A stretch of 64,000 bases of DNA from Psychromonas sp. L1A2 (lineage in GTDB: Bacteria > Pseudomonadota > Gammaproteobacteria > Enterobacterales > Psychromonadaceae), in contig NZ_WUAG01000001.1 of NCBI RefSeq assembly GCF_009828855.1, positions 1,054,001-1,118,000 on the forward strand, in the 5' to 3' direction. A program made the translations under genes and the position numbers. The notes beneath the pieces were generated by a model. That model did no database searches and had not been told where the DNA came from. It saw only the letters and a program-made list of their open reading frames with translations. Shown one piece after another: positions 41,658-50,578 of the stretch. Position 1 is the stretch's first letter. The number at the start of each line of letters is the position of its first letter.

Positions 41658-42389
41658 TTATTTAATGCTAAGAATGGATCCAAAATTAAAATACTGATAC
41701 CAAAGGTCGTTATGTTTAAATCCAGCTTGTTGTAAACGCGCATAATGTTGCTCAACGGTATCGGAAATCAATACATTGTCGAGAGACGAACGTTTTTGAC
41801 TTATCTCTAACTCGCTATAACCATGGCTGCGTTTAAAGTCTAAATGCAGGTCAACTAACAATTGGTTACTTGTTGAGTCATTAAAAATAAACTTTTCAGA
41901 AAGTACTAATACACCGCCAGGTAATAACCCTTGGTAAATATTTTTTAATAAAGAAAGGCGTTTTTCAGGGGTTAAAAACTGCAAAGTAAAATTAAGCACA
42001 ACAACAGACGCATTTTCAATCTTAATGTTACAAATATCATCTTGTATTACCGTGACCGGAATATCTGACTTATAAGCATGGATATGTTGCTTGCAAGATT
42101 CAACCATCGCCGATGAATTATCAACGGAAATAATGCTACAACCTGTCTTTTCATCAAGACCTCGGCGCATCGATAAAGTGGCAGCACCTAATGAACACCC
42201 CAAGTCATATAGGTTTGAATTATCAATCGCACAACGTTGCGTGATCACTCCAATACTATTAATAATGTTTTCATAACCTGGAACAGATCGTTTGATCATG
42301 TCTGGAAAGACCTGTACCACTTGTTGATCAAAACTAAAGCTATCTACTTTATCTAGTGGTTGACTGAAAATATTGTCGGTTTGGCTCAT
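41658..42389 (-). CDS. cmoA: carboxy-S-adenosyl-L-methionine synthase
   Basis: CmoA converts SAM and prephenate to carboxy-SAM. The 243-aa protein shows [17 protein letters not shown] at the N-terminus, the SAM motif [18 protein letters not shown] and [15 protein letters not shown]. It is the first gene of the cmoA-cmoB pair and is divergent from aspS. Confidence 0.96.
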   Translation of the reverse strand: MSQTDNIFSQPLDKVDSFSFDQQVVQVFPDMIKRSVPGYENIINSIGVITQRCAIDNSNLYDLGCSLGAATLSMRRGLDEKTGCSIISVDNSSAMVESCKQHIHAYKSDIPVTVIQDDICNIKIENASVVVLNFTLQFLTPEKRLSLLKNIYQGLLPGGVLVLSEKFIFNDSTSNQLLVDLHLDFKRSHGYSELEISQKRSSLDNVLISDTVEQHYARLQQAGFKHNDLWYQYFNFGSILSIK

Positions 42390-42560
42390 AAGGCTGCCTA
42401 ATTATTTAAGGTTAAACGGTGTTATTAATGATGTATTGCCGCGCATTTTACTTAAATTGTGTGGCAGGGTCATTTTTTTATTTAAGCATATGACTCTCAG
42501 TGGTTTTCTTCTATAATACGTGCAATTATTTTGTAACGTATTTAAAAACAGGAATCGATA

Positions 42561-44351
42561 ATGCGCACTATGTATTGTGGTGAAGTGACCGAAGCAAATA
42601 TTGGTCAAGAAGTTGAGTTAGTAGGTTGGATAAACAAACAGCGCGATTTAGGTGGTGTGACGTTTTTAGATGTACGTGACCGTGAAGGTATTGTTCAAGT
42701 ATTTTTTGATGGTGATACACCAGAAGCAACAGCCGTTGCTGCAACAGTACGTAATGAGTTTTGTATTAAAATGAAAGGGCTTGTTCGTGCTCGTCCAGAA
42801 GGTCAAGTGAACAAAAACATGACAACAGGTGGCATTGAAATCTGTGGTCTTGAGCTTGAAGTTTTAAACCGTGCTAAACCATCTCCATTAGATAGTAACC
42901 AAACAAACTCAGAAGAGCAGCGTTTACGTTACCGTTACCTAGACTTACGTCGTCCAGAAATGGCTGAACGTATGGTATTTCGTTCTAAAGTCAGTAGCTT
43001 TGTACGTCGTTTCTTAGACGACAACGGTTTCTTAGATGTTGAAACACCTATCTTAACCAAAGCAACACCAGAAGGTGCACGTGACTACTTAGTACCAAGC
43101 CGTACGCATAAAGGTCAATTTTTTGCTTTACCACAATCTCCACAGTTATTTAAACAACTGTTAATGATGTCTGGTTTAGACAAATACTACCAAATTGTAA
43201 AATGTTTCCGTGATGAAGATTTACGTGCTGACCGTCAGCCTGAATTTACACAAATAGATATCGAAACATCATTCATGACTGGTGATCAGGTCATGGAAAA
43301 AACAGAAGAAATGGTCGTTAAACTTTTCAAAGAAATGTTAAATGTAGACTTAGGTTCATTCCCTAAAATGACTTACGCAGATGCAATGCGTCGTTTTGGT
43401 AGTGACAAACCTGATTTACGTATCGACTTTGAATTAGTTGACGTAGCTGACTTATTAAAAGAAGTTGAGTTCAACGTATTCTCTGGCCCTGCTAATGATG
43501 CTGATAGCCGTGTTGCGGTTATTTGTGTACCAGGCGGCGCAAAACTGTCTCGTAAAAACATCGATGAATACGGTAAATTCGTCACTATCTACGGTGCTAA
43601 AGGCTTAGCATGGATGAAAGTGAATGAAGTAGCTAAAGGCCTTGAAGGTGTTCAATCACCTATCGCTAAATTCTTAAATGAAGAGATTGTTGCTGAGTTA
43701 CTTAAACGTACCAACGCACAAGATGGCGATATTATTATGTTTGGTGCAGACAAAGCAAATGTAGTTGCTGAAGCAATTGGTGCATTACGTCTGAAAGTCT
43801 CTGAAGATCTTGGCTTAATTAAAGACGAATGGAAACCACTTTGGGTGATTGAATTCCCAATGTTTGAACCATTAGAAGACGGCGCATTAACGCCAATTCA
43901 TCACCCATTTACTGCACCATTAAACATGACACCAGCAGAACTAGAAGCGAGCCCAGTAGGCGCACTTTCTGATGCTTACGACATGGTATTAAACGGTTGT
44001 GAGTTAGGCGGTGGTTCAGTACGTATTCACAAACAAGATATGCAAGCAGCAATTTTCCGCATCTTGAATATCTCTGATGAAGAAGCTTTAGATAAATTTG
44101 GTTTCTTATTAGAAGCATTACAATATGGTGCTCCACCACATGCAGGTTTAGCATTTGGTTTAGACCGCATCGTAATGTTGATGACAGGTTCAAGTTCAAT
44201 TCGTGAAGTGATTGCCTTCCCGAAAACAGCGTCAGCGGCATGTCCGTTAACTAACGCACCGGGTTTTGCTAATCCAGCTGCATTAGCTGAGCTTAATATT
44301 GCTGTTGTTAAAGTTGATAAAGAAGAAAAAAAAGAATCTAAAGAAGGTTAA
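42561..44351 (+). CDS. aspS: aspartyl-tRNA synthetase
   Basis: A class II aminoacyl-tRNA synthetase charging tRNA-Asp. The 596 aa match the bacterial length. An N-terminal OB-fold anticodon domain ([34 protein letters not shown]) is followed by the catalytic core with [44 protein letters not shown] (motif 2), the bacterial insertion, and motif 3 [15 protein letters not shown]. The Lys/Glu-rich last 12 residues ([13 protein letters not shown]) are a local extension. The start has CAGGAA upstream. Confidence 0.97.
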   Translation: MRTMYCGEVTEANIGQEVELVGWINKQRDLGGVTFLDVRDREGIVQVFFDGDTPEATAVAATVRNEFCIKMKGLVRARPEGQVNKNMTTGGIEICGLELEVLNRAKPSPLDSNQTNSEEQRLRYRYLDLRRPEMAERMVFRSKVSSFVRRFLDDNGFLDVETPILTKATPEGARDYLVPSRTHKGQFFALPQSPQLFKQLLMMSGLDKYYQIVKCFRDEDLRADRQPEFTQIDIETSFMTGDQVMEKTEEMVVKLFKEMLNVDLGSFPKMTYADAMRRFGSDKPDLRIDFELVDVADLLKEVEFNVFSGPANDADSRVAVICVPGGAKLSRKNIDEYGKFVTIYGAKGLAWMKVNEVAKGLEGVQSPIAKFLNEEIVAELLKRTNAQDGDIIMFGADKANVVAEAIGALRLKVSEDLGLIKDEWKPLWVIEFPMFEPLEDGALTPIHHPFTAPLNMTPAELEASPVGALSDAYDMVLNGCELGGGSVRIHKQDMQAAIFRILNISDEEALDKFGFLLEALQYGAPPHAGLAFGLDRIVMLMTGSSSIREVIAFPKTASAACPLTNAPGFANPAALAELNIAVVKVDKEEKKESKEG

Positions 44352-44380
44352 TCTTCTTTGATTTAGTTTTCTCTTTATAG

Positions 44381-44427
44381 AAAGGGAGGTGATGTTACTA
44401 GTGATAGTGACGTTATCTCCTTTTTTT
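44381..44427 (+). terminator. terminator of aspS
   Basis: AAAGGGAGGTGATGTTACT pairs with AGTGACGTTATCTCCTTT through several wobble pairs and is followed by seven T, 30 bases after the aspS stop. Confidence 0.75.
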
Positions 44428-44491
44428 GTGTGTTGTTTGAGGTGGGGTCGTTCCTCGATCTACGGTCTCCGTGGTAACGCATAAGGGCTTA

Positions 44492-45732
44492 TTACTCATT
44501 TATCGTTTGTAAATCAGAGAAAGGGCTACGTACACCATTTGCACCAGCTTGTAATACATGGGTATAAATCTGTGTTGTCCTAATATCTGAGTGCCCTAAT
44601 TGCTCTTGAACTGTTCTTATGTCTGCACCTGTTTGTAAGAGGTGTGTTGCAAATGAGTGACGTAATGTGTGGCAAGTGACGTGTTTATCAAAGTTTAATT
44701 TTTTTGCAGTCAGCTTGATTGTTCGCTGTAAATTACTTTCATGTAAATGATGCCTCCTTAAGTTATTTGTGCCAGGTTCTAAACTTAGTTTTGATGATGG
44801 AAACAAATAATGCCAGCTCAATTCTTTTGATGCATTCGGATATTTAGCAGCGAGTGCAAAAGGTAAATAAACACCATTGTAATAAGGATTTTTAATATCT
44901 TGTTGATAATACAAACGTACACTGGATATTTGGTCCCTCAAAGGCCCTAATAGTTCTTTTGCCAACGTAACTCTACGATGTTTACCTCCTTTACCATTCC
45001 AAATTTGAAGTGATGAATAATCAAAATCAATATCTTGTATTCGTAACCTTAACACTTCCATAAGTCGTAAACCGCTACCATATAAAATGTTACAGGGAAG
45101 TGAGAGTGGTGTAGGTATATTTTTTAATAATAATGCCGTTTCTGCTAAGTTTAAAACAACAGGAAGTTTAGGTTGTATATGACTGCGGTTAAATTTAAGT
45201 GTTAATGTTAAAGGGTTATCTAAAAATTCTTTATACAGATACACCAGTGCATTTAATGCTAATGATTGTGTTTTAGGGGCCACATTTCGTTGGTTAGCTA
45301 AAAATGAAAGGAAAGACTCAACATCCTGATTGTGGCATTCAATAGGGTGTTTTTTTTGATTGAAATTTATACCTGTTATCATTCAAGGTGCAAAAATCAG
45401 CAAGTCGTGAGGTAAGCAGAGGCTAGGCGTAAAGATGAAGATCTAACGGGTTAAATCGAGACTTTACAACAACGAATATGCTTGCCTCACGGCTTGCCCT
45501 ATGGGTCACTAGCTCAAAAATCAATGCAGCGTTGGAACACTCTATAAGGACTAGTCATTAACATCCTGTTGCGCCTTGTCTTGATGTTCGAGCTAGCGAC
45601 TGATAAATGCATCTTGATTGGTAACGGGTATGTATAAGATGTAATCCAATAAATATATGCTTTAATTGTTTTTTCTGCATAATTTTTCATACGCATATTT
45701 TCAGTAACAGCCATTAAAAATGGTGATTTCAT
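44492..45732 (-). pseudogene. intI: integron integrase, split by an insertion
   Basis: A tyrosine recombinase of the integron (IntI) subfamily in two pieces. The N-terminal piece starts at ATG 45732 (AGAGG upstream): MKSPFLMAVTENMRMKNYAEKTIKAYIYWITSY, about residues 1-33. The main piece (44492-45380) has [29 protein letters not shown], catalytic Arg in [25 protein letters not shown] and the nucleophile Tyr in TTQIYTHVL. The IntI-specific extra region is present ([24 protein letters not shown], then [15 protein letters not shown]), which XerC/D lack. A 261-bp element at 45372-45632 separates the pieces. Removing it with one flanking TA joins them in frame as [14 protein letters not shown]. The large piece has its own ATG at 45382 but no good ribosome site. 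Confidence 0.88.
45372..45632. mobile_element. MITE-like insertion inside intI
   Basis: A 261-base non-coding element with imperfect terminal inverted repeats of about 30 bases: ACCTGTTATCATTCAAGGTG at the left against ACCCGTTACCAATCAAGATG inward from the right, continuing to ATCAG. It is flanked by TA on both sides, which fits a two-base TA target duplication; the right end has about four extra bases. It shares no obvious interior with the ATACCAAT family. It needs a transposase from elsewhere. Confidence 0.75.
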
Positions 45733-45756
45733 AAAATACCTCTACAAATAAAACCA

Positions 45757-45772
45757 ATGTTTATTTATACAG
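45757..45772 (-). promoter_or_regulatory. LexA-like SOS box upstream of intI
   Basis: On the minus strand the sequence CTGTATAAATAAACAT fits CTGT-N8-ACAG except for the last base, and it contains a TATAAA that could be the -10 box. It lies 25-40 bases before the intI start. Control of integron integrases by LexA is known in Vibrio cholerae and class 1 integrons; its use here is inference. Confidence 0.5.
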
Positions 45773-45779
45773 TGTAATG

Positions 45780-45953
45780 TATTTGCCATCTTTCCGCCGT
45801 AAATATTGCATTTTGTCGTCTTTCTACATGACTTATATTTCACATTTTATTTTAAATTATTGATTAAATTAATAATTACAGTAGTCTAAGTCTATTATTA
45901 ATCATTAGATATTTGCCATCTTTCCGTTGGAAAGGTGACATTTTGTTATCTAA
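45780..45953. repeat. pair of 42-bp direct repeats, candidate attI region
   Basis: Two ungapped direct repeats begin TATTTGCCATCTTTCCG at 45780 and 45910 (130 bases apart) and both contain CATTTTGT about 28 bases in. They lie between intI and the first cassette, exactly where attI and the cassette promoter should be. attI sites carry direct repeats bound by IntI, but these are longer and farther apart than in class 1 integrons. The cassette junction may be the GTTGAGT at 45989. Confidence 0.5.
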
Positions 45954-45989
45954 TATGCTGTTACACGTTTCTATAGTTAATTTTCAAAG

Positions 45990-47351
45990 TTGAGTCATGA
46001 AGTGGAAAAAATATCAAAGAAAAAACTGCTTAAAACACTGTCTGAGTCTAGTGACTTTGGGAATTTAGGTGTGTTCGTAGGTGCAGGGTTCTCAAAAGCG
46101 GTACTAAATAACGGCGCTAAAGATATTGCTTTATCTTGGGGGGAGTTATTGCAGAGAGCATCCAACAAAATGTCGATAAAATATGATGATATTGACATAT
46201 ACGGTGTTGGCTATCCAGAAGTTGCATCAAAGATTTGTGAACTCCATTCAGCCAAAAATGACCTAGAATACTCTGAGTCTCTATTTAGACTAAAGGAAGA
46301 GATAGCAGCACTTACAAGCTGGTATCCAGAAAAAGAACAGCGAGAAAAATATTCGGCTTTTCTTAATTCTCTTTTACCAAATTGGATTATTACGACTAAT
46401 TATGATTTAGTTCTTGAAAGCTTATTTACAGGTAAATGTTTACCTCTAAGTCCTAATGAATCTATGTGTGCCCCAAAAGGTATCGTCCCGATTTATCATT
46501 TGCATGGGATTCGTTCGACACCAGAGAGCATAGTAATTGCTCAAGAAGATTACGTTTCGCTTTTTCGTCCACATGAATATCGGCAAATAAAGTTAGCTTT
46601 AACTATAAAAGAATCTACGGTTTTACTTTTAGGTTATGGTCTTGGTGACGTAAATGTACTCACTGCTTTAGATTGGTCAAAAAATGTATTTTCATCAAGC
46701 AATGAAAATTATCCAAATGAAGTCATACAAGTAGTAAGAAAAGATAATCCATCACGTAAAGCGTATAAAGATCGGAATGGCATTCTTATTTATGAAGTAA
46801 GTGATCTTGATGACTTCTTTGAAGGTTTCTCCGAAGAAAACCAGAAATACCTGGAAAAAAAAGAAAATGATGAAAAAGAACTCTCTTTAATTATCAATCA
46901 ATTGGAAGAGGCAAGTGAAGCTTTAGTTAGTAAATTCATTGATGATGGAAAATTTCGTTTGGGCATGTTGAAAGTGTTAGCAAAATTCACTTCGCCCGTT
47001 ATATCTGGGTTTATATCGTTTCTAAGCGAAGTTTTTGACGAGTTATGGAAGCGTGCAGAGCCTAATGGTGCATTTGAGGCTTACAATAAAAATTTAATTG
47101 TGCAGTTAGATATGTTAACGATTTTAGAGCTTGAGCAAATTCCACCTGCGTTATTAGAAACGATAGCATATAACCTCAACCGAGTAGGGTATTATGTCGG
47201 CAACAGCTACGGAGAATCTCGTTCTGCCAACTCCACTTTCAATAGAAGGAAAGCGGAATTAACGAAAGAAGCAGTAATTGAATTAGCTAATATTGCAGAG
47301 CAACATCGTTATGATAATTTGAAATCTTTAATAGAGCGCATTAACGTGTAA
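45990..47351 (+). CDS. SIR2-domain protein, probable antiphage NADase (integron cassette)
   Basis: A 453-aa cytoplasmic protein with a SIR2-like domain in residues 1-270: the NAD-binding loop VFVGAGFSKAVL near 28-39, catalytic-type Asn in TTNYDLVLESLF, His in YHLHGIRSTPES and LLLGYGLGDVNVL. SIR2 domains of this kind degrade NAD during phage infection in Thoeris, DSR and related systems; the role here is inferred. Residues 280-453 are a mostly helical region of unknown type. The start is uncertain (TTG 45990 or GTG 46002; no ATG in frame nearby). It begins where the cassette array begins, and its stop codon TAA is the first base triplet of an attC site, typical of an integron cassette. Confidence 0.8.
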   Translation: MSHEVEKISKKKLLKTLSESSDFGNLGVFVGAGFSKAVLNNGAKDIALSWGELLQRASNKMSIKYDDIDIYGVGYPEVASKICELHSAKNDLEYSESLFRLKEEIAALTSWYPEKEQREKYSAFLNSLLPNWIITTNYDLVLESLFTGKCLPLSPNESMCAPKGIVPIYHLHGIRSTPESIVIAQEDYVSLFRPHEYRQIKLALTIKESTVLLLGYGLGDVNVLTALDWSKNVFSSSNENYPNEVIQVVRKDNPSRKAYKDRNGILIYEVSDLDDFFEGFSEENQKYLEKKENDEKELSLIINQLEEASEALVSKFIDDGKFRLGMLKVLAKFTSPVISGFISFLSEVFDELWKRAEPNGAFEAYNKNLIVQLDMLTILELEQIPPALLETIAYNLNRVGYYVGNSYGESRSANSTFNRRKAELTKEAVIELANIAEQHRYDNLKSLIERINV

Positions 47352-47450
47352 CAAGAACCTAAAATCCGACAGCTAGAGCTGTTGCATTTTTTGCAAATAA
47401 ACAAAAGACGCAAAACCTGCACCAGCACGCTGCAGTTTAGGTTGGCGTTA
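47349..47450 (+). other. attC recombination site of the SIR2 cassette
   Basis: About 102 bases that begin TAACAAGAACCTAAA and end TTTAGGTTGGCGTTA, so the outer blocks are complementary in the R''-L''/L'-R' manner. Inner GACAGCTAGAGCTG and CAGCACGCTGCAG regions can extend the stem. The start overlaps the SIR2 stop codon and the end is the GTTA crossover point (cut after G 47447). This is the VCR-like form seen in Vibrio/Shewanella chromosomal integrons. Confidence 0.8.
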
Positions 47451-47506
47451 GCTGTCAGTTCAGAGATTTATCTAATCCGAGTTATATAACTAATAGAGAG
47501 TTCAGA

Positions 47507-48598
47507 ATGTTTAGTGTAATCAACAAAGGTAATGATAAATATTGCATTAGCTTTAAAGGCGTTATCGATCAGAATTCATATACAATTAATGAGAAACTCC
47601 CAATAATCGGACAGATTTATGATAAAGATCTTGCGGGGGAAATACTAGATTTGTCTATATCTGAACTTATTATACAGGTAGGTAAATTGACATTACCTCT
47701 CAAGAAAAGTATCGAAGACTGCCATCAAGTTGAACTAACCACTCCAAGTTATTATGAAAGTGAATTAACTATATTTATTGAGTTATCCTACTCATTTGAA
47801 AATTGGGCTAGGCCGTACAGTATTTTTGAATATTGGGGTGAAATTACAAAGTGTATCGATTTATTAGGTGATAGCAGTATTAGTTATGAGTACGGTGTAG
47901 ATGATGACGAGTATATAAATACAATGGGATTTGAAATTAAAATAGCGACTGCTGATAGGAGTATTAACTCCTTCGTTAATGAAAATATTATACCTATCGA
48001 AAATATTATCAAGAATGCTCAAAGTAATTTATTGAAATCTAAGTCAGGCTTAGAAGTCAGTTTCAATTTTCCTCCCGAAATAAAGGCTCCTTGTGAACAG
48101 TATTTAACCTACTTTAGTCAATTTATGATTGATTTAGGTATTAAGGTCAGTAGTAATCTTAACCATGAAGGTGATAAAACATTATTATCGATAATCCCTG
48201 AAGATAAGAATGAGGCTTTGGGTAATATTAGAGATGCGCTTATTGCTTTTTTAGCCTTGCCAAATGAAGTAAAAAGCTTTCATGTTGATATATCAAAAGA
48301 TATTGCCGTAGCTCAACTTGAATTTAATATTACAAACTTGAACAGCCAACTTCAACTTGTGCAAACAACAATGATGGCATATGAACGTACTATTCAAGCT
48401 CAAAAACTTGCAATAGAAGCATTACAAATTAAGGATGAGTGTAATGCTTTAAATATAATTCCTACCCAAAAACAAAGTGAAGATGATATTGAATCTGTAT
48501 TTGGTAAATTTATACAAGTAAAGAAATATGATAAGAATGGGGTTGTTGTAAACTATCCCGAAATCGTACGTAGTTTAAAAAGAAAATTCACTAGATAA
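47507..48598 (+). CDS. unrecognised 363-aa protein (integron cassette)
   Basis: I do not recognise this family. The protein is soluble, acidic in its first half and without signal or membrane segments. Residues 1-110 look beta-rich (LTIFIELSYSFENWARPYSIFEYWGEI); 170-260 are mixed (LEVSFNFPPEIKAPCEQYLTYFSQFMIDLGIKV); 270-330 are a long helix likely to form a coiled coil (AQLEFNITNLNSQLQLVQTTMMAYERTIQAQKLAIEAL). The C-terminus is basic (RSLKRKFTR). It sits 57 bases after the attC crossover, with AGAGAG before ATG 47507, and is followed by half an attC, so it is the second cassette. Its location next to a SIR2 cassette suggests, without proof, a stress or defence role. Confidence 0.7.
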   Translation: MFSVINKGNDKYCISFKGVIDQNSYTINEKLPIIGQIYDKDLAGEILDLSISELIIQVGKLTLPLKKSIEDCHQVELTTPSYYESELTIFIELSYSFENWARPYSIFEYWGEITKCIDLLGDSSISYEYGVDDDEYINTMGFEIKIATADRSINSFVNENIIPIENIIKNAQSNLLKSKSGLEVSFNFPPEIKAPCEQYLTYFSQFMIDLGIKVSSNLNHEGDKTLLSIIPEDKNEALGNIRDALIAFLALPNEVKSFHVDISKDIAVAQLEFNITNLNSQLQLVQTTMMAYERTIQAQKLAIEALQIKDECNALNIIPTQKQSEDDIESVFGKFIQVKKYDKNGVVVNYPEIVRSLKRKFTR

Positions 48599-48644
48599 TA
48601 AGCTTGTGAAAGTATTATTGTCAATTGAGCATAAGCTAGACAGC

Positions 48645-48668
48645 TAACAACACGCCCTGAGGTGGACC
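48645..48668 (+). other. left half of a second attC site
   Basis: TAACAACACGCCCTGAGG, followed by TGGACC, has the form of an attC left end (TAAC... with a GC-rich L'' block) 46 bases after the second cassette gene. No complementary right end (CAGGGCG...GTTA) appears in the next several hundred bases; instead the REP-transposase repeats begin at 48711. The site looks interrupted or truncated. Confidence 0.55.
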
Positions 48669-48710
48669 GCTAGTAAAATTTAACTATTAATTGCAAATTT
48701 TAAAAGCCCA

Positions 48711-48905
48711 AGAAGATCTGGACACCCATCTATTTGAATAATTGCGATAGTTAAACTATCTTTTATAAGTGCGTGTTTTTGCATTTAGGAGGTAGTTTAT
48801 TATGACTCAATCTCGCCAATCACAAGTATCATTATCTGATACACCTTATTATCACTGTGTTTCGCGTTGTGTTCGCCGCGCTTATTTATGTGGTGAAGAT
48901 AAGCA
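48711..48905 (+). pseudogene. truncated tandem copy 1 of the REP-transposase 5' end
   Basis: A 195-base direct repeat of the sequence in front of and inside the full transposase gene. It starts AGAAGATCTGGACACCC, includes the palindrome GATAGTTAAACTATC, the ribosome site TAGGAGG and ATG 48802 plus 34 codons ([18 protein letters not shown]...), then runs straight into the next copy. Translation would stop after 44 residues. Confidence 0.85.
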
Positions 48906-49145
48906 AGAAGATCTGGGCACCCATCTATTTGAATAATTGCGATAGTTAAACTATCTTTTATAAGTGCGTGTTTTTGCATTTAGGAGGTAGTTTATTATGA
49001 CTCAATCTCGCCAATCACAAGTATCATTATCTGATACACCTTATTACCACTGTGTTTCGCGTTGTGTTCGCCGCGCTTATTTATGTGGTGAAGATAAGTA
49101 CACCGAGAAATCCTTTGAACATCGCCGTCAGTGGGTTGTTGGAGG
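48906..49145 (+). pseudogene. truncated tandem copy 2 of the REP-transposase 5' end
   Basis: A 240-base second copy, again from AGAAGATCTGG, with ATG 48997 and about 50 codons of the transposase before it breaks into copy 3. It extends further into the gene than copy 1. Identity with the other copies is almost complete (GGGCACCC here against GGACACCC elsewhere), so the duplications are recent. Confidence 0.85.
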
Positions 49146-49236
49146 AGAAGATCTGGACACCCATCTATTTGAATAATTGCCATCGTTAAACTATCTTTTA
49201 TAAGTGCGTGTTTTTGCATTTAGGAGGTAGTTTATT

Positions 49237-50244
49237 ATGACTCAATCTCGCCAATCACAAGTATCATTATCTGATACACCTTATTACCACTGTGTTTCGC
49301 GTTGTGTTCGCCGCGCTTATTTATGTGGTGAAGATAAGTACACCGAGAAATCCTTTGAACATCGCCGTCAGTGGGTTGTTGAGCGAATGCATTACCTCGC
49401 TTCTCTTTTTAATATTGATATCTGCGCTTACGCTATCATGTCCAACCATTATCATCTCGTATTGCACATAGATGAGCAACATAATGAAAACCTAACGCAT
49501 GAAGAAGTTTGTGAGCGTTGGTGTCAGCTCTATTCAAAACCTGTATTAGTTGAGCGTTGGCAATCCGAGCAAACCACCTCAGAAGCAGAAAATAAAGCCG
49601 CATTAACTATTATTAATGGGTGGAGAGGGCGATTAGCTGATATTTCATGGTTTATGCGCTGTTTAAATGAATTCATTGCGCGCAAAGCGAATAAAGAAGA
49701 TGAATGTTCAGGTCGTTTCTGGGAGGGAAGATTCAAGTCTCAAGCATTACTAGACGAAGATGCGTTATTAACCTGTATGGCCTATGTCGACCTAAATCCA
49801 ATTCGCGCCAAAATGGCAACTAGCGTTGAAACATCAGAATATACATCAGCTTATGAGCGCCTATTACCTTGCAAAAAAGCTGGTGTTGCTCAGCAACAAG
49901 AAAAGCCACTAGAATACGCTTTTACTAAAAAACTTTTATTTGGTTTCGTAGGTGACGAAAATGAACAATCAACTCAAGGTATTCCATTTTCATTATTAGA
50001 TTATATTGAGTTAGTGGATTGGAGTGGTCGTATTATTAGAGAAGATAAACGGGGGGCTATTTCAAGCCAACGACCTAGGTTATTATCAACATTAGGCTTA
50101 GAAAATGATGTTTGGTTATCACTGGCGAGTAGTTTTGGAAAAGATTATCACGGTGCAGTGGGCTCTTTAGAAGCATTAGCGGCTTATGCCGGTAATACAG
50201 GCAAGCGTTGGATAGCTAGTAAAAATGAATTACGGCTGCATTAA
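49237..50244 (+). CDS. REP-associated tyrosine transposase (RAYT, Y1/IS200-like)
   Basis: A 335-aa single-strand transposase of the HUH/Y1 superfamily. The metal-binding HUH motif is MSNHYHLVLHI near residues 68-78, and the catalytic Tyr is in YVDLNPIRAKMA near 189-200. RFWEGRFKSQALLDEDAL between them is typical of RAYTs. The ribosome site TAGGAGG precedes ATG 49237. The gene is preceded by a GGACACCCA motif and GATAGTTAAACTATC palindrome and followed by TGGATGTCC at 50437, an inverted GGAC motif, so it forms a small REPtron. RAYTs move or maintain REP sequences. It has two broken copies of its own front end directly upstream. Confidence 0.9.
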   Translation: MTQSRQSQVSLSDTPYYHCVSRCVRRAYLCGEDKYTEKSFEHRRQWVVERMHYLASLFNIDICAYAIMSNHYHLVLHIDEQHNENLTHEEVCERWCQLYSKPVLVERWQSEQTTSEAENKAALTIINGWRGRLADISWFMRCLNEFIARKANKEDECSGRFWEGRFKSQALLDEDALLTCMAYVDLNPIRAKMATSVETSEYTSAYERLLPCKKAGVAQQQEKPLEYAFTKKLLFGFVGDENEQSTQGIPFSLLDYIELVDWSGRIIREDKRGAISSQRPRLLSTLGLENDVWLSLASSFGKDYHGAVGSLEALAAYAGNTGKRWIASKNELRLH

Positions 50245-50442
50245 TAGTCTATTTTTCTATTGAATACATAATAAAGACACCAATTAGCGGCCGCTAAAAT
50301 CTGTTATATCTGAAAAAGCTATTATTTACTTCAATTTCAATTAATTGTAATTTTTTATTATTAACCAGTATCTTTTTATTAGCGATTCAATTTATTGCTA
50401 ATCATTAGCAACGTTATTTGTAAATTTTAAATTAATGGATGT

Positions 50443-50505
50443 CCAAGTTTACATTATCCAAGTTTACATTAGTTTACATTTCCAAGTTTACATTCAAGTT
50501 TACAC
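50443..50505 (+). repeat. five short AAGTTTACA direct repeats
   Basis: Between the transposase and higB, (C)AAGTTTACATT or a shortened form occurs five times at about 50443, 50458, 50471, 50482 and 50494. A GGATGTCC sits at its left edge. Just right of it, ACGCCGC and GCGGCGT (50512-50534) form a 7-bp hairpin ending in GGCGTTA, like the right end of an attC site. The other bases of the 50245-50578 spacer show nothing further. Confidence 0.7.
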
Positions 50506-50543
50506 ATCTGCACGCCGCCAGTGTTTGCGGCGTTATATTTTTA

Positions 50544-50572
50544 TCGACAACTGATGCGCATCACGCTACACT
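50544..50572 (+). promoter_or_regulatory. candidate higBA promoter
   Basis: TCGACA and TACACT are separated by exactly 17 bases, a good sigma-70 arrangement. The predicted start point would be at or within a base or two of the higB ATG at 50579, so the message would be nearly leaderless. Confidence 0.45.
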
Positions 50573-50578
50573 TGTTGC

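Noticed and set aside
44492..45382. XerC/XerD-type recombinase instead of IntI
   Set aside because: The extra IntI-specific segment ([13 protein letters not shown]... RRHHLHE) before the HxxR motif is present, and an attC site and cassettes lie on the opposite strand.
48645..50535. One giant attC with its right end at the GGCGTTA near 50535
   Set aside because: The inner blocks are not complementary (CGCCCTGAGG against GCCGCCAGTG...GCGGC) and almost 1.9 kb separates them.
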